Positions 17,466 through 25,129 of a stretch of 64,000 nucleotides of DNA are shown here, piece after piece. Source of the stretch: Catenulispora acidiphila DSM 44928 (GTDB lineage: Bacteria; Actinomycetota; Actinomycetes; Streptomycetales; Catenulisporaceae); assembly GCF_000024025.1 (NCBI RefSeq), contig NC_013131.1, positions 4,216,001 to 4,280,000 on the forward strand, written 5' to 3'. Made by a program: the position numbers and the translations under genes. The first letter of the stretch is position 1. Every line of letters begins with the position of its first letter. The notes beneath the pieces are model-generated. The model saw nothing but the letters and a program-made list of their open reading frames with translations, did no database searches and was not told where the DNA came from.

Positions 17466-19679
17466 ATGTCGGCTCTTGCCCGCTGGTGTTATCAGCACCG
17501 TTTCATCGTGATCACCGCCTGGGTAGCTCTTCTGATCGGCCTGGCGTTGGTGTCGCAGGCGATGCGGACGACCTACGACAACTCGCTCACCCTGCCGGGG
17601 ACGGATTCCGGGAGCGCCCAGCAACTCCTGGTGCGGTCGGCGCCGGCCCAGGCCGGTGACGCCGACCAGATCGTCTGGCGGGTCGGCGCCGGCCGCGTCA
17701 CCGATCCGGCCGTCGAGCAGCGGATATCGGGCATGCTCTCGCAGGTTTCACACCTGCCGGCAGTGGCGTCGGTCGCCAGTCCCTACCTGCCGGGCGGCGA
17801 GGTCCAGGTCAGCCCGGACGGGCGCGCCGCGTATGCCACGGTGACCTTCACCGAGCAGGCGGACGACCTGGACCATGCCGACGTCGACCGGGTGATAGCG
17901 ACGGTGACTGCCGCCCGCGGGCCGGGTCTCGCGGTCGAACTCGGCGGCAAGGCGATCGCCGGCGCCGAGGAGACGACGGCGTCGAACGCGTCGCTGATCG
18001 GCATCGGCGCGGCCGCCGTCATCCTGCTCGTCGTGTTCGGATCGCTGCTCGCGATGGCGCTGCCGATCGTGACCGCGGCGGCCGGGGTCGGCAGCGGCCT
18101 GATGCTCATGGCCCCGCTCAGCCACCTGATGTCCGTGAACGGTATCGCGCCGATCCTCGGCGCCTTGATCGGCCTCGGCGTCGGGGTCGACTATGCCCTC
18201 TTCATCGTGACCAGGCATCGCCGCGGCCTGCGGTCCGGGATGGACCCGGAGCAGTCGGCCGTGCAAGCGCTCAACACCTCCGGCCGCGCGGTCCTGTTCG
18301 CCGGCGGCACAGTGTGCATCGCCCTGCTCGGCCTGCTCACCGTCGGGCAGCAGTTCATCGACGGGCTGGCCGTTCCGGCGGCGATCACCGTCGTGTGCAC
18401 GGTGGTCGCTGCCGTCACGTTGCTGCCCGCGCTGTTCGGGGTGCTCCGTCTGCGCGTACTGAGCCGCGGACAACGCCGCAGGCTGCGGGCCGACGAGCTG
18501 GGTCACGAGGCCGACGGCGGCGGCATGTGGGCGCGCTGGTCGCGTGTCGTGCCGCGATTCCCCGCGGTGCTCGCCTCCCTGGGGGTCGCGGTCATGCTCG
18601 CGGTGTCCGCTCCCGTGCTGCACCTGAGGCTGGGCTTCTCCGACGCCTCCAACGACCCCACGTCGACCCACACGCACAAGGCGTACGAAATGCTCGCCGA
18701 GGGGTTCGGGCCGGGTTTCAACGGCCCGCTGCTCCTGGTCGCTCAGACTCAGTCCGCGGCCGACCGCGCCGCGCTCGACCGGCTCGACCACGCGCTCGCC
18801 GCCGTGCCCGGGGTGGCCGCGGTGCAGACCTCACCCGCGCAGACCTCACCGGCGCAGACCGCATCGGGTGCCGGGCCCACGATCGAGGTGACCCAGGTCC
18901 TGCCCACCACAGCGCCCGAAGACAAGGCCACTTCCAAGCTGATCGACCATCTGCGCGACACGGTCATACCGCGCTACACACAGGGCACCACGCTACGGGT
19001 CCACGTAGGCGGCCTGACTGCGACCTTCATCGACTTCGCGGCGGTGACAAGCGCCAAGCTGCCCTGGCTCCTCGCCACGATCATGGGTTTCAGCTTCCTG
19101 CTACTCGTGCTCGCCTTTCGCAGCCTGCTCATCCCCGCGATCACAGCGGTGCTCAACCTGCTGGCGGCGGCGGCCGCGTTCGGCGTACTCACCGCGTTCT
19201 TCCAGTGGGGCTGGGGGACCGGCGCGTTCGGCCTCGGCGCGCGGAGCCCGATCGAGGGCTACCTGCCCGAGCTGGTGCTGGCGGTCCTGTTCGGCCTGTC
19301 CATGGACTACCAGGTGTTCCTGGTCAGCAGGATGGCCGAGGAATGGTCGCGGACCGCAGACAACGCCCGGTCGGTGCTCGCCGGCGTGACCGACACCGCG
19401 CGGGTGATCACCGCCGCGGCGATGATCATGATCGCGGTGTTCACGGCGTTCGTGTTCATGGGGCAGCGCGGCGTCGCCGAGTTCGGCGTCGGGCTGGCCG
19501 CCGCCGTGGCCCTGGACGCCTTCGTCCTGCGCACGGTGCTCGTGCCGGCCGTGATGTACCTGTGCGGCCGGGCCAACTGGTGGCTGCCCCGCTGGCTGGA
19601 CCGCCGTCTGCCGCACCTGGCCATCGAACCGCTCGCGGCGGAGCAGCCTGCCGACGTGCCGACCTCTGCCCTCGTCTAG
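17466..19679 (+). CDS. MMPL-family RND transporter
   Basis: A 737-residue inner-membrane protein with the duplicated RND layout: one N-terminal transmembrane helix, an extracytoplasmic domain, a bundle of helices, then the same again. Each bundle has the conserved proton-relay segment, GLGVGVDYALFIVTRHRRGL in the first half and LFGLSMDYQVFLVSRMAEEW in the second. The second extracellular loop contains a short direct duplication, QTSPAQTSPAQT. MMPL proteins export lipids, polyketides or drugs using proton motive force. ATG start with AAAGGA upstream. It diverges from the two-component pair and is followed 23 nt later by a methyltransferase, probably one operon. Confidence 0.9.
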   Translation: MSALARWCYQHRFIVITAWVALLIGLALVSQAMRTTYDNSLTLPGTDSGSAQQLLVRSAPAQAGDADQIVWRVGAGRVTDPAVEQRISGMLSQVSHLPAVASVASPYLPGGEVQVSPDGRAAYATVTFTEQADDLDHADVDRVIATVTAARGPGLAVELGGKAIAGAEETTASNASLIGIGAAAVILLVVFGSLLAMALPIVTAAAGVGSGLMLMAPLSHLMSVNGIAPILGALIGLGVGVDYALFIVTRHRRGLRSGMDPEQSAVQALNTSGRAVLFAGGTVCIALLGLLTVGQQFIDGLAVPAAITVVCTVVAAVTLLPALFGVLRLRVLSRGQRRRLRADELGHEADGGGMWARWSRVVPRFPAVLASLGVAVMLAVSAPVLHLRLGFSDASNDPTSTHTHKAYEMLAEGFGPGFNGPLLLVAQTQSAADRAALDRLDHALAAVPGVAAVQTSPAQTSPAQTASGAGPTIEVTQVLPTTAPEDKATSKLIDHLRDTVIPRYTQGTTLRVHVGGLTATFIDFAAVTSAKLPWLLATIMGFSFLLLVLAFRSLLIPAITAVLNLLAAAAAFGVLTAFFQWGWGTGAFGLGARSPIEGYLPELVLAVLFGLSMDYQVFLVSRMAEEWSRTADNARSVLAGVTDTARVITAAAMIMIAVFTAFVFMGQRGVAEFGVGLAAAVALDAFVLRTVLVPAVMYLCGRANWWLPRWLDRRLPHLAIEPLAAEQPADVPTSALV

Positions 19680-19702
19680 CTCGGTCTACGGAAGGACTGC
19701 TC

Positions 19703-20434
19703 ATGGTCAAGAAGCCGAACGGATCACCTCTGCCGACCCTTCGAGGGCCGCGGTACGGCGTCGACGCGCCGGCGGTCCCAGCCGTCCTCGGCGCCGCCGG
19801 TGCAGCCTGCTACGTGGCTGCCCTTCAACGATGGCCGGGCAGCGTCGCGACGGCAGCCGTCGGGACGGTGCTGTTGGCCAACGCGGCCGTGTACCTGCAC
19901 ACCACCCTGCGCGGCAAGCTGCACATCTGGGAGCGGGAACTGGACCGCGCCGGCCTGCGAGGAGACGAGCATCTCCTGGACCTGGGCTGTGGACGAGGCG
20001 CGGTGCTGATCGCGGCGGCCAAGCGGCTGCCGACGGGACACGCCGTGGGCGCGGACCTGTGGACCAGGGACCAGAGCGGCAACAGCCCGGAAGTCACGCT
20101 TGCCAACGCCGCCGCGGCCGGCGTCGCCGACCGCGTGGAGGTCCACACAGCCGACATGACCGCGCTCCCGTTCCCCGACGCCTCTTTCGACGTCGTGACG
20201 AGCGCGCTGGCGATCCACAACATCCCCTCCTCCGAGGCACGCTACCGCGCGGTGGACGAGGCCATGCGAGTCCTGCGCCCCGGCGGGCAGCTCCTCGTCG
20301 CCGATCCCTGGCCCATGGCCAGGAAGTACGCCAGGCACCTCGGCCGCGGCACGCTGCGTCCGCTTGGCCCTGGGTACTGGTACGGCGGGCCGTGGCTCGG
20401 CATCACCCTGGTGCATGCGGTCAAGGACCGCTGA
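19703..20434 (+). CDS. Membrane-anchored SAM-dependent methyltransferase
   Basis: A 243-residue protein with two N-terminal hydrophobic segments (AVPAVLGAAGAACYVAAL; SVATAAVGTVLLANAAVYL) and a class I methyltransferase domain. SAM motif I is HLLDLGCGRGAVLIAAA near residue 90; the motif II/III region is EVHTADMTALPFPDASFDVVTSALAIHNI; the post-motif is VLRPGGQLLVADPW. The substrate is unknown, but the membrane anchor and the MMPL pump just upstream suggest methylation of a lipid or other hydrophobic molecule. ATG start with GGAAGGA upstream. Confidence 0.8.
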   Translation: MVKKPNGSPLPTLRGPRYGVDAPAVPAVLGAAGAACYVAALQRWPGSVATAAVGTVLLANAAVYLHTTLRGKLHIWERELDRAGLRGDEHLLDLGCGRGAVLIAAAKRLPTGHAVGADLWTRDQSGNSPEVTLANAAAAGVADRVEVHTADMTALPFPDASFDVVTSALAIHNIPSSEARYRAVDEAMRVLRPGGQLLVADPWPMARKYARHLGRGTLRPLGPGYWYGGPWLGITLVHAVKDR

Positions 20435-20450
20435 GGATTACAGGGTGTCT

Positions 20451-20481
20451 GTCCCGGCCGGTGTCCACCTTCGGCCGGGAC
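20451..20481. terminator. Strong hairpin terminator after the methyltransferase
   Basis: GTCCCGGCCG and CGGCCGGGAC form a perfect 10-bp stem with an 11-nt loop, 17 nt after the methyltransferase stop. It also faces the end of the convergent AfsR-type gene. Confidence 0.65.
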
Positions 20482-20499
20482 GCGGCTCGCGATGGCTGC

Positions 20500-20547
20500 C
20501 GACAGGACAGCGGTAGCGTTCGACAGGACAGTGGTAGCGCTCGACAA
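20500..20547. repeat. 21-bp direct repeat, 2.3 copies
   Basis: The unit CGACAGGACAGYGGTAGCGYT occurs twice in tandem with two differences, then begins a third time (CGACAAG). It lies in the intergenic space between convergent genes and has no evident function. Confidence 0.6.
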
Positions 20548-20607
20548 GCGCGATCGCAGGATCACCGTGTCGCGATTTGGCCGACCATGTCTGCGTCTCC
20601 CGGATCC

Positions 20608-23586
20608 TCACCCTGATTCACTGGTGTGAATCTCTTCATGGGTATAGGCGCCCAACACCTCTCGAACAGCGCCTGCCTCCCGCGTGTCCGGCCGGAGCGC
20701 AGGCAGTGCCGCCCGCCATGCGCTCGTCGCGGCGGCCAGGTCGCCGAGGCGTTGGTGCGCGAAGCCGGAGTCCGCGAGGAACACCGCGACCGCATTGGGG
20801 TCGCCGAGGGCGCTGAAGAGGTCCATGGCCTCCTCGAAACTCTCCAGGGCTTCGAGCGCGCGGTCCGCTCTCAGGAGCGCACGACCCAGTTCGGCGAGAG
20901 CGAAGGCCTCGCCTTCGCGGAGTCCGTGTTCGCGCGTGAAGACCAGGCAGTCATACTGCGCAGATATGGCCGTTTCATGGTTGCCGAGTTCGGAGTGGCA
21001 AGCGGCCAGGTGGTGCCGGGCCATTGTCGCGTTCTCCGATTCGCCCAGTTCCTCACTGAGCGCCAGAGCCCGTTCGAGGTGAGCCAGAGCCCGTGCCGGT
21101 TCGCCGGACACGCGCAAGCACTTGCCGATGTTCACCAAGCTGGCGCATTCGCCCAGCCGGTTGCCGAGCCGCTTGAACAGGTCCGCCGCCGCCTCGTGGT
21201 CTGCCACGGCCTCGCGGTAGAAACCACGCTGGAAGTCCAGCAGGCCGCGCCGGTTCAGGACGCGGGCCTTTTCCAGGGAATCGTCGAGCCGCTCGGCGAG
21301 CCCGACGGCCGCCGACAGGTTCTCGTCGGATTCCTCGAATCTTCCGGTGAGCAGGGCCAGCAGGCCGCTGCTCTGGCGGCCGACGAGCTCGGCGGCCGTG
21401 TCGCCGGTGCGGACCGCGCCGTCGATCACCGCGGCCGCCGCGTCATGCCACAGCCGCCAGTGCCCCCGGGACCGCAGGTACCACTGGACGCGGTACAACA
21501 TGTCCGCGGCGACGCCGACCGCGTCGGCCGGGCCGGAGCCGGCCTGGACGATCAGTCCGCCGACGGCGCGGAACTCCTGATCCAGCCAGTCCAACGCTTC
21601 GTGGGCGGTGCCGAACCGGAGCGCGGGCGGGGATTCGTCGAGGTAGCCCGGCCGGGCAGCGGCGGCGGCATGGGCCAGCAGCTCTGCGTACGCCGCCAGA
21701 GTCCGGCCCGCGGCGCCGGCCAACGCCTCAGCGGACTCGGTCACGGACGCCGCCTCGCGGGCGAACACGCGCGTCAGATCGTGGTAGCGATAGCGCTCGG
21801 CGCCGGCCGGCTCCAGCAGGAAGGCGTCCACCAGGCTCTCCAGAAGAGTCTCAGCTGTCCGTGCCGGCACATCGAGGTGCACCGCTGCGTGCCAGACGGA
21901 CAGTGAGTCGACATCGGGGACGGCGAGCAGCCGGAAGGCTCGCGCCTGGTCGCCGGTCAGGTGCTGGTAGCTCATGTCGAGGGTCGCCCGCACTTGCAGG
22001 TCGTCCGTCCGGAGCTCGTCGAGGCGCCGTGCGGTGTCCCCCAGCCGGGCCGCCAGCGACTCCAGCCGCCAGGTCCGCCGCACCGCGAGTCGCGAGCCGG
22101 CGATGCGGATCGCCAGCGGCAGCCCGCCGCAGAGCTCGACGATGCGCGCCACCGCGGCCGGCTCGGACTGCGGCCGCTCGTCGCCCACGACTTTGCCGAA
22201 CAGGCTGGCGCCGTCCTGTGGTGACAGCGAGCCGAGCTCCAGCCGCGCACAGTCCTCCAGGCCGGGCAGGCGGCTGCGGCTCGTGATGATGACGCAGCAC
22301 CGGGGATCGGCCGGCAGCAGAGGCCGCACCTGTTGGACGTCACCGGCATCGTCCAGCAAAATCAGCACCCGCCGATCGGCCAGCATCGTGCGGAAGACCG
22401 CGGAGCGGTCCGCCACCCCCTCGGGCAGCGCGGAACCACCGTCTCCGAGGGCGCGGATGAACTCGGCGAGCGCGTGGCCGGGATCGACCGGGTGCCGGTC
22501 GGCGCCGCGCAGGTCGAGATAGAGCTGGCCGTCGGGGAACCGGTCCCGGACGGCGTGCGCGACCTGGACGGCGAGCGCCGATTTGCCGGTGCCCCCGGCT
22601 CCGGCGATGACGCAGACTCCCGGAGCCGGCACGCTGCCGGGCGGGTCGTGGGAAAGCAGCGTCTTGATGCGCTCCAGTTCGTGGTCGCGTCCGGTGAAGT
22701 CACGGATGCCGCGCGGCAACTGTGCGGGCGCGGCGGGATGAGGCGCGGGGGCGGCCGGTTCCGCATCCGACGTGGGATCCGGTGCCGGCTGCGACGGAAA
22801 TCGCGGCTCCGGGGAGGAGCCAGCCGGGTCGTTCCACGCCGGATCGTTCAACGCCGGGTCGGCGTTGAGGATCCGGCCGTGCAGCCGCTGCAGGTCCCGG
22901 CCGGGCTCGATCCCCAGCTCCTCGGCGAGCACGCGCCGCGCCGACCGGAAGGCGGCCAGCGCGTCGGCGCGCCGGCTCGCGCGGTAGAGCGCGAGCATGA
23001 GGAAGGAGTGCGCGCGTTCCAGAAGAGGTTGCCGGACGACGAGGTCGCGCAGTTCCGGCACGAGCAGTTCGTGGCGGTCCAAATGCAGGTCCGCGTCGAT
23101 CCGGGCCAACAGCGCGTCCAGCCGGAGTTCGGCGAGCCGGTCGACCTCGCCGCTCAGGGCGACGGACTGGACACCCTGCAACGGCTGCCCGCGCCAGACT
23201 CCCAGCGCGGTGTGTAAGAGGTCTGCGGCGCTTTCCCAAGCCTGCTCCGCGCTCCTGGCCTTGGCCGCTTCGACCAGAGCGGTGAAGCGGTGCAGATCCA
23301 GTTCCCCGTCCTGCACGACGAAGCGGTAGCCCCGGGCCTCGGTGCGCACCCGGTCGGCGGCGGTGCCGAGCGATCGTCGCAGCCTCATGACATAGGTGTG
23401 CAGCGTCTTGTGCGCACCGCCCGGTGCGGCGTCGGCCCACAGGTTCTCGGCGATGCGCTCGACCGAGACCACCCGGTTCGCGTTCAGGAGCATCGTGGCC
23501 AGGATGACTTGTTGCTTCGGCGCGACGATCCGTCTGTCGGCCGAGCCGTCGTGCGCCAGGAGCGGACCGAGGACCCCGAAACGCAT
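20608..23586 (-). CDS. AfsR/SARP-type regulator (winged helix-BTAD-NB-ARC-TPR)
   Basis: A 992-residue regulator. An OmpR-like winged helix (MRFGVLGPLLAHDG ... KTLHTYVMRLRRSLG ... EARGYRFVV) spans residues ~1-95 and a bacterial transcriptional activation domain ~100-245. After a Pro-rich linker comes an NB-ARC ATPase (P-loop CVIAGAGGTGKSALAVQVAHAV, Walker B RRVLILLDDAGDVQQ, IITSRSRL), then TPR repeats. SARP proteins activate secondary-metabolite clusters by binding direct repeats next to promoters. It is divergent from the Cys-rich peptide operon and is the natural candidate to switch it on. The ATG at 23586 is chosen because the protein then begins exactly at the conserved MRFGVLGP; longer in-frame starts lack support. 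Confidence 0.85.
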   Translation of the reverse strand: MRFGVLGPLLAHDGSADRRIVAPKQQVILATMLLNANRVVSVERIAENLWADAAPGGAHKTLHTYVMRLRRSLGTAADRVRTEARGYRFVVQDGELDLHRFTALVEAAKARSAEQAWESAADLLHTALGVWRGQPLQGVQSVALSGEVDRLAELRLDALLARIDADLHLDRHELLVPELRDLVVRQPLLERAHSFLMLALYRASRRADALAAFRSARRVLAEELGIEPGRDLQRLHGRILNADPALNDPAWNDPAGSSPEPRFPSQPAPDPTSDAEPAAPAPHPAAPAQLPRGIRDFTGRDHELERIKTLLSHDPPGSVPAPGVCVIAGAGGTGKSALAVQVAHAVRDRFPDGQLYLDLRGADRHPVDPGHALAEFIRALGDGGSALPEGVADRSAVFRTMLADRRVLILLDDAGDVQQVRPLLPADPRCCVIITSRSRLPGLEDCARLELGSLSPQDGASLFGKVVGDERPQSEPAAVARIVELCGGLPLAIRIAGSRLAVRRTWRLESLAARLGDTARRLDELRTDDLQVRATLDMSYQHLTGDQARAFRLLAVPDVDSLSVWHAAVHLDVPARTAETLLESLVDAFLLEPAGAERYRYHDLTRVFAREAASVTESAEALAGAAGRTLAAYAELLAHAAAAARPGYLDESPPALRFGTAHEALDWLDQEFRAVGGLIVQAGSGPADAVGVAADMLYRVQWYLRSRGHWRLWHDAAAAVIDGAVRTGDTAAELVGRQSSGLLALLTGRFEESDENLSAAVGLAERLDDSLEKARVLNRRGLLDFQRGFYREAVADHEAAADLFKRLGNRLGECASLVNIGKCLRVSGEPARALAHLERALALSEELGESENATMARHHLAACHSELGNHETAISAQYDCLVFTREHGLREGEAFALAELGRALLRADRALEALESFEEAMDLFSALGDPNAVAVFLADSGFAHQRLGDLAAATSAWRAALPALRPDTREAGAVREVLGAYTHEEIHTSESG

Positions 23587-23659
23587 GGACAAGTGCCGCT
23601 CCCTGGTGTGCCACCGAAACGTGACCAGAATGCCAGCCCCTTGAGTCAACATCCAAAAG

Positions 23660-23673
23660 CGGGCGATCGCCCG
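23660..23673. promoter_or_regulatory. Perfect 14-bp palindrome in the regulator/peptide intergenic region
   Basis: CGGGCGATCGCCCG is self-complementary and sits 36 nt before the peptide ATG and 73 nt from the regulator start. It is a candidate regulator site; no convincing -10/-35 pair could be assigned beside it. Confidence 0.4.
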
Positions 23674-23709
23674 AGAATTTCACCGTTATTCGACAGTCTG
23701 GGGACCAGA

Positions 23710-23916
23710 ATGAAGTCGATCATCAGCCGCCTGAGTGACAAGGCACTCTCCGCTCTGCTGCGTGAGGAGACGGCCGGCGCGTGCATCCCGGAGCAGGGCA
23801 AGCCCTGCACGAACAGCTACTGCTCCTCGAGCGGCGCCTGGTACACCTGCTCGAGCACCTACTCCTGCACCGGCGCCTGCTCCTGCACCCCGCACTACAC
23901 CCAGAACCGCTGCTAA
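23710..23916 (+). CDS. Precursor of a Cys-rich ribosomal peptide
   Basis: A 68-residue precursor. Residues 1-24 look like an amphipathic leader (MKSIISRLSDKALSALLREE, then TAGA), not a hydrophobic Sec signal. Residues 25-68 form a 44-residue core with eight Cys (25, 33, 38, 47, 53, 57, 59, 68), starting CIPEQGKPC and ending HYTQNRC, otherwise Ser/Thr/Tyr-rich with one Trp. A-G-A before C25 fits the A-x-A rule for type I signal peptidases, and one is encoded in the same operon. Even cysteine number, no Cys in the leader and adjacent redox genes suggest four disulfides. No known RiPP class is recognised. GGGGA lies 5 nt before the ATG. First gene of the operon, 124 nt from the divergent AfsR-type regulator. 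Confidence 0.75.
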   Translation: MKSIISRLSDKALSALLREETAGACIPEQGKPCTNSYCSSSGAWYTCSSTYSCTGACSCTPHYTQNRC

Positions 23917-23986
23917 TCGACGCCCGAACGGCGGCGGTGTCGCGACAGCGGCCCGCCGTCCCGACGCCCAAGGCGGTGCCGAGCTC

Positions 23987-24520
23987 ATGACATTCCTGGC
24001 CATCTCCATGCGCACGCTGCTCGGGGTCGTCTTCGCCCTGGCCCTCGGCGGCAAGCTCCGGAGCCGCCGGTCCTTCGCCGACTTCGCGGCGTCCTTGCGC
24101 GAAATCCGCTGGCTGCCCGGCCCGGCACGCGCCGCGGCGCCGATCGGGGTCGTCGCCGTCGAGGCCGTGAGCATCGTGCTGCTGGCTGTTCCGGCGACCG
24201 TCCCGTTCGGTTTCGCTCTGACGCTCCTGACGCTGGCCGTGTTCACCGCCTCGGTCGGCTGGTCGCTGCGCCGGGGTGAGAGGGTGCGCTGTCAGTGCTT
24301 CGGCACGGACGGCGGTCCTATGGGCACCTGGGAGGTGGCCCGGAACTGCGTCCTGTCGGTCGCCGCCGCGGCCGGACTGCTCGCCTCGGCCGCCGGCCCG
24401 GCGGCGGCCGCTCCGGCCGGGTCCGCCGTGGCCGCGGCCGGCGGTGCCCTGGCCGCCGCCATGATCGTCCGTTGGGACGACCTGCGTTACGTGTTCTCTT
24501 CTCCGACGACCGGCCGTTGA
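23987..24520 (+). CDS. MauE/DoxX-like redox membrane protein
   Basis: A 177-residue integral membrane protein with about four hydrophobic helices (FLAISMRTLLGVVFALALGG; VVAVEAVSIVLLAVPA; FALTLLTLAVFTASVGW; a long Ala/Gly-rich C-terminal one). The loop after the third helix has the MauE hallmark C-x-C-F-G (VRCQCFGTDGG), followed by the usual WEVARNCVLSV. MauE in methylamine utilisation is needed, with MauD, for the disulfide-rich small subunit of methylamine dehydrogenase. No mau structural genes are here, so it most likely passes oxidising or reducing equivalents to the Cys-rich peptide. The ATG at 23987 is the first plausible start; its ribosome site is weak. Confidence 0.75.
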   Translation: MTFLAISMRTLLGVVFALALGGKLRSRRSFADFAASLREIRWLPGPARAAAPIGVVAVEAVSIVLLAVPATVPFGFALTLLTLAVFTASVGWSLRRGERVRCQCFGTDGGPMGTWEVARNCVLSVAAAAGLLASAAGPAAAAPAGSAVAAAGGALAAAMIVRWDDLRYVFSSPTTGR

Positions 24521-24568
24521 GCCGAACTCCCGTCGGAAGCCTTCCGTCCGCGTCCTAAGGAAGACCCC

Positions 24569-25129
24569 ATGCTCGGTACGCTCGCCGCGGTTGTCGCACT
24601 CCTCACCATCCTCACTTTGATCAACATCGTCTTGCTGTTCGCTGTCATCAGGAGGCTGCGAGGGGTGGAGCAGCAGCACGGCGCCGGATCCCTGGCGGAT
24701 CAGCTGCCTGCCGTGGGACGGCGGGTCGGAGAGTTCGAGGCCACGGCGCTCGACGGCTCGGTGCTCACCTCGGCCGAGGTCGCCGGGACGACGGACGGCG
24801 CCGACCGGCTCGTCGCGTTCGTGATGACGGGCTGCGAGCCCTGCGGACAGTTCATCTCCACGCTGCAGGACGGGTCCCCGGCCGGCTACGACCGGACCTT
24901 CTTCTTCATCACCGGCGATCCCCGGACCGACGCCACGGCCGCGCTGGTCGCCGAGCTCAGCGACCTGGGCCGGGTCGCGATGCTGGCCGAGGAGGGTCCG
25001 GTCGGCCCGGCCGTCGGCGGCATCGGAAGCTACCCGACGGTGCTGCGGATCAGCGACGGCGAGGTCGCGGCAGCCGGCCGCAAGCTGGACGAGGTGTTCC
25101 CCGGCGTACCCGTCCGGGCGGCCCGGTGA
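24569..25129 (+). CDS. Membrane-anchored MauD/TlpA-like thioredoxin-fold protein
   Basis: A 186-residue protein with one N-terminal transmembrane helix (LAAVVALLTILTLINIVLLFAV) and an extracytoplasmic thioredoxin-like domain. The redox motif C-E-P-C is in VAFVMTGCEPCGQFISTL near residues 89-92, and the cis-Pro region is IGSYPTVLRISDG. This matches MauD/TlpA organisation. Paired with the MauE-like protein just upstream, it should catalyse disulfide formation or isomerisation outside the membrane, presumably in the eight-Cys peptide. ATG start with AAGGAAG upstream. Its stop overlaps the GTG of the ABC transporter (GTGA), so the genes are translationally coupled. Confidence 0.8.
   Translation: MLGTLAAVVALLTILTLINIVLLFAVIRRLRGVEQQHGAGSLADQLPAVGRRVGEFEATALDGSVLTSAEVAGTTDGADRLVAFVMTGCEPCGQFISTLQDGSPAGYDRTFFFITGDPRTDATAALVAELSDLGRVAMLAEEGPVGPAVGGIGSYPTVLRISDGEVAAAGRKLDEVFPGVPVRAAR

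Noticed and set aside
22333-23217. Plus-strand frame inside the AfsR-type gene
   Set aside because: Composition and position show it is the complement of the SARP activation and ATPase domains.
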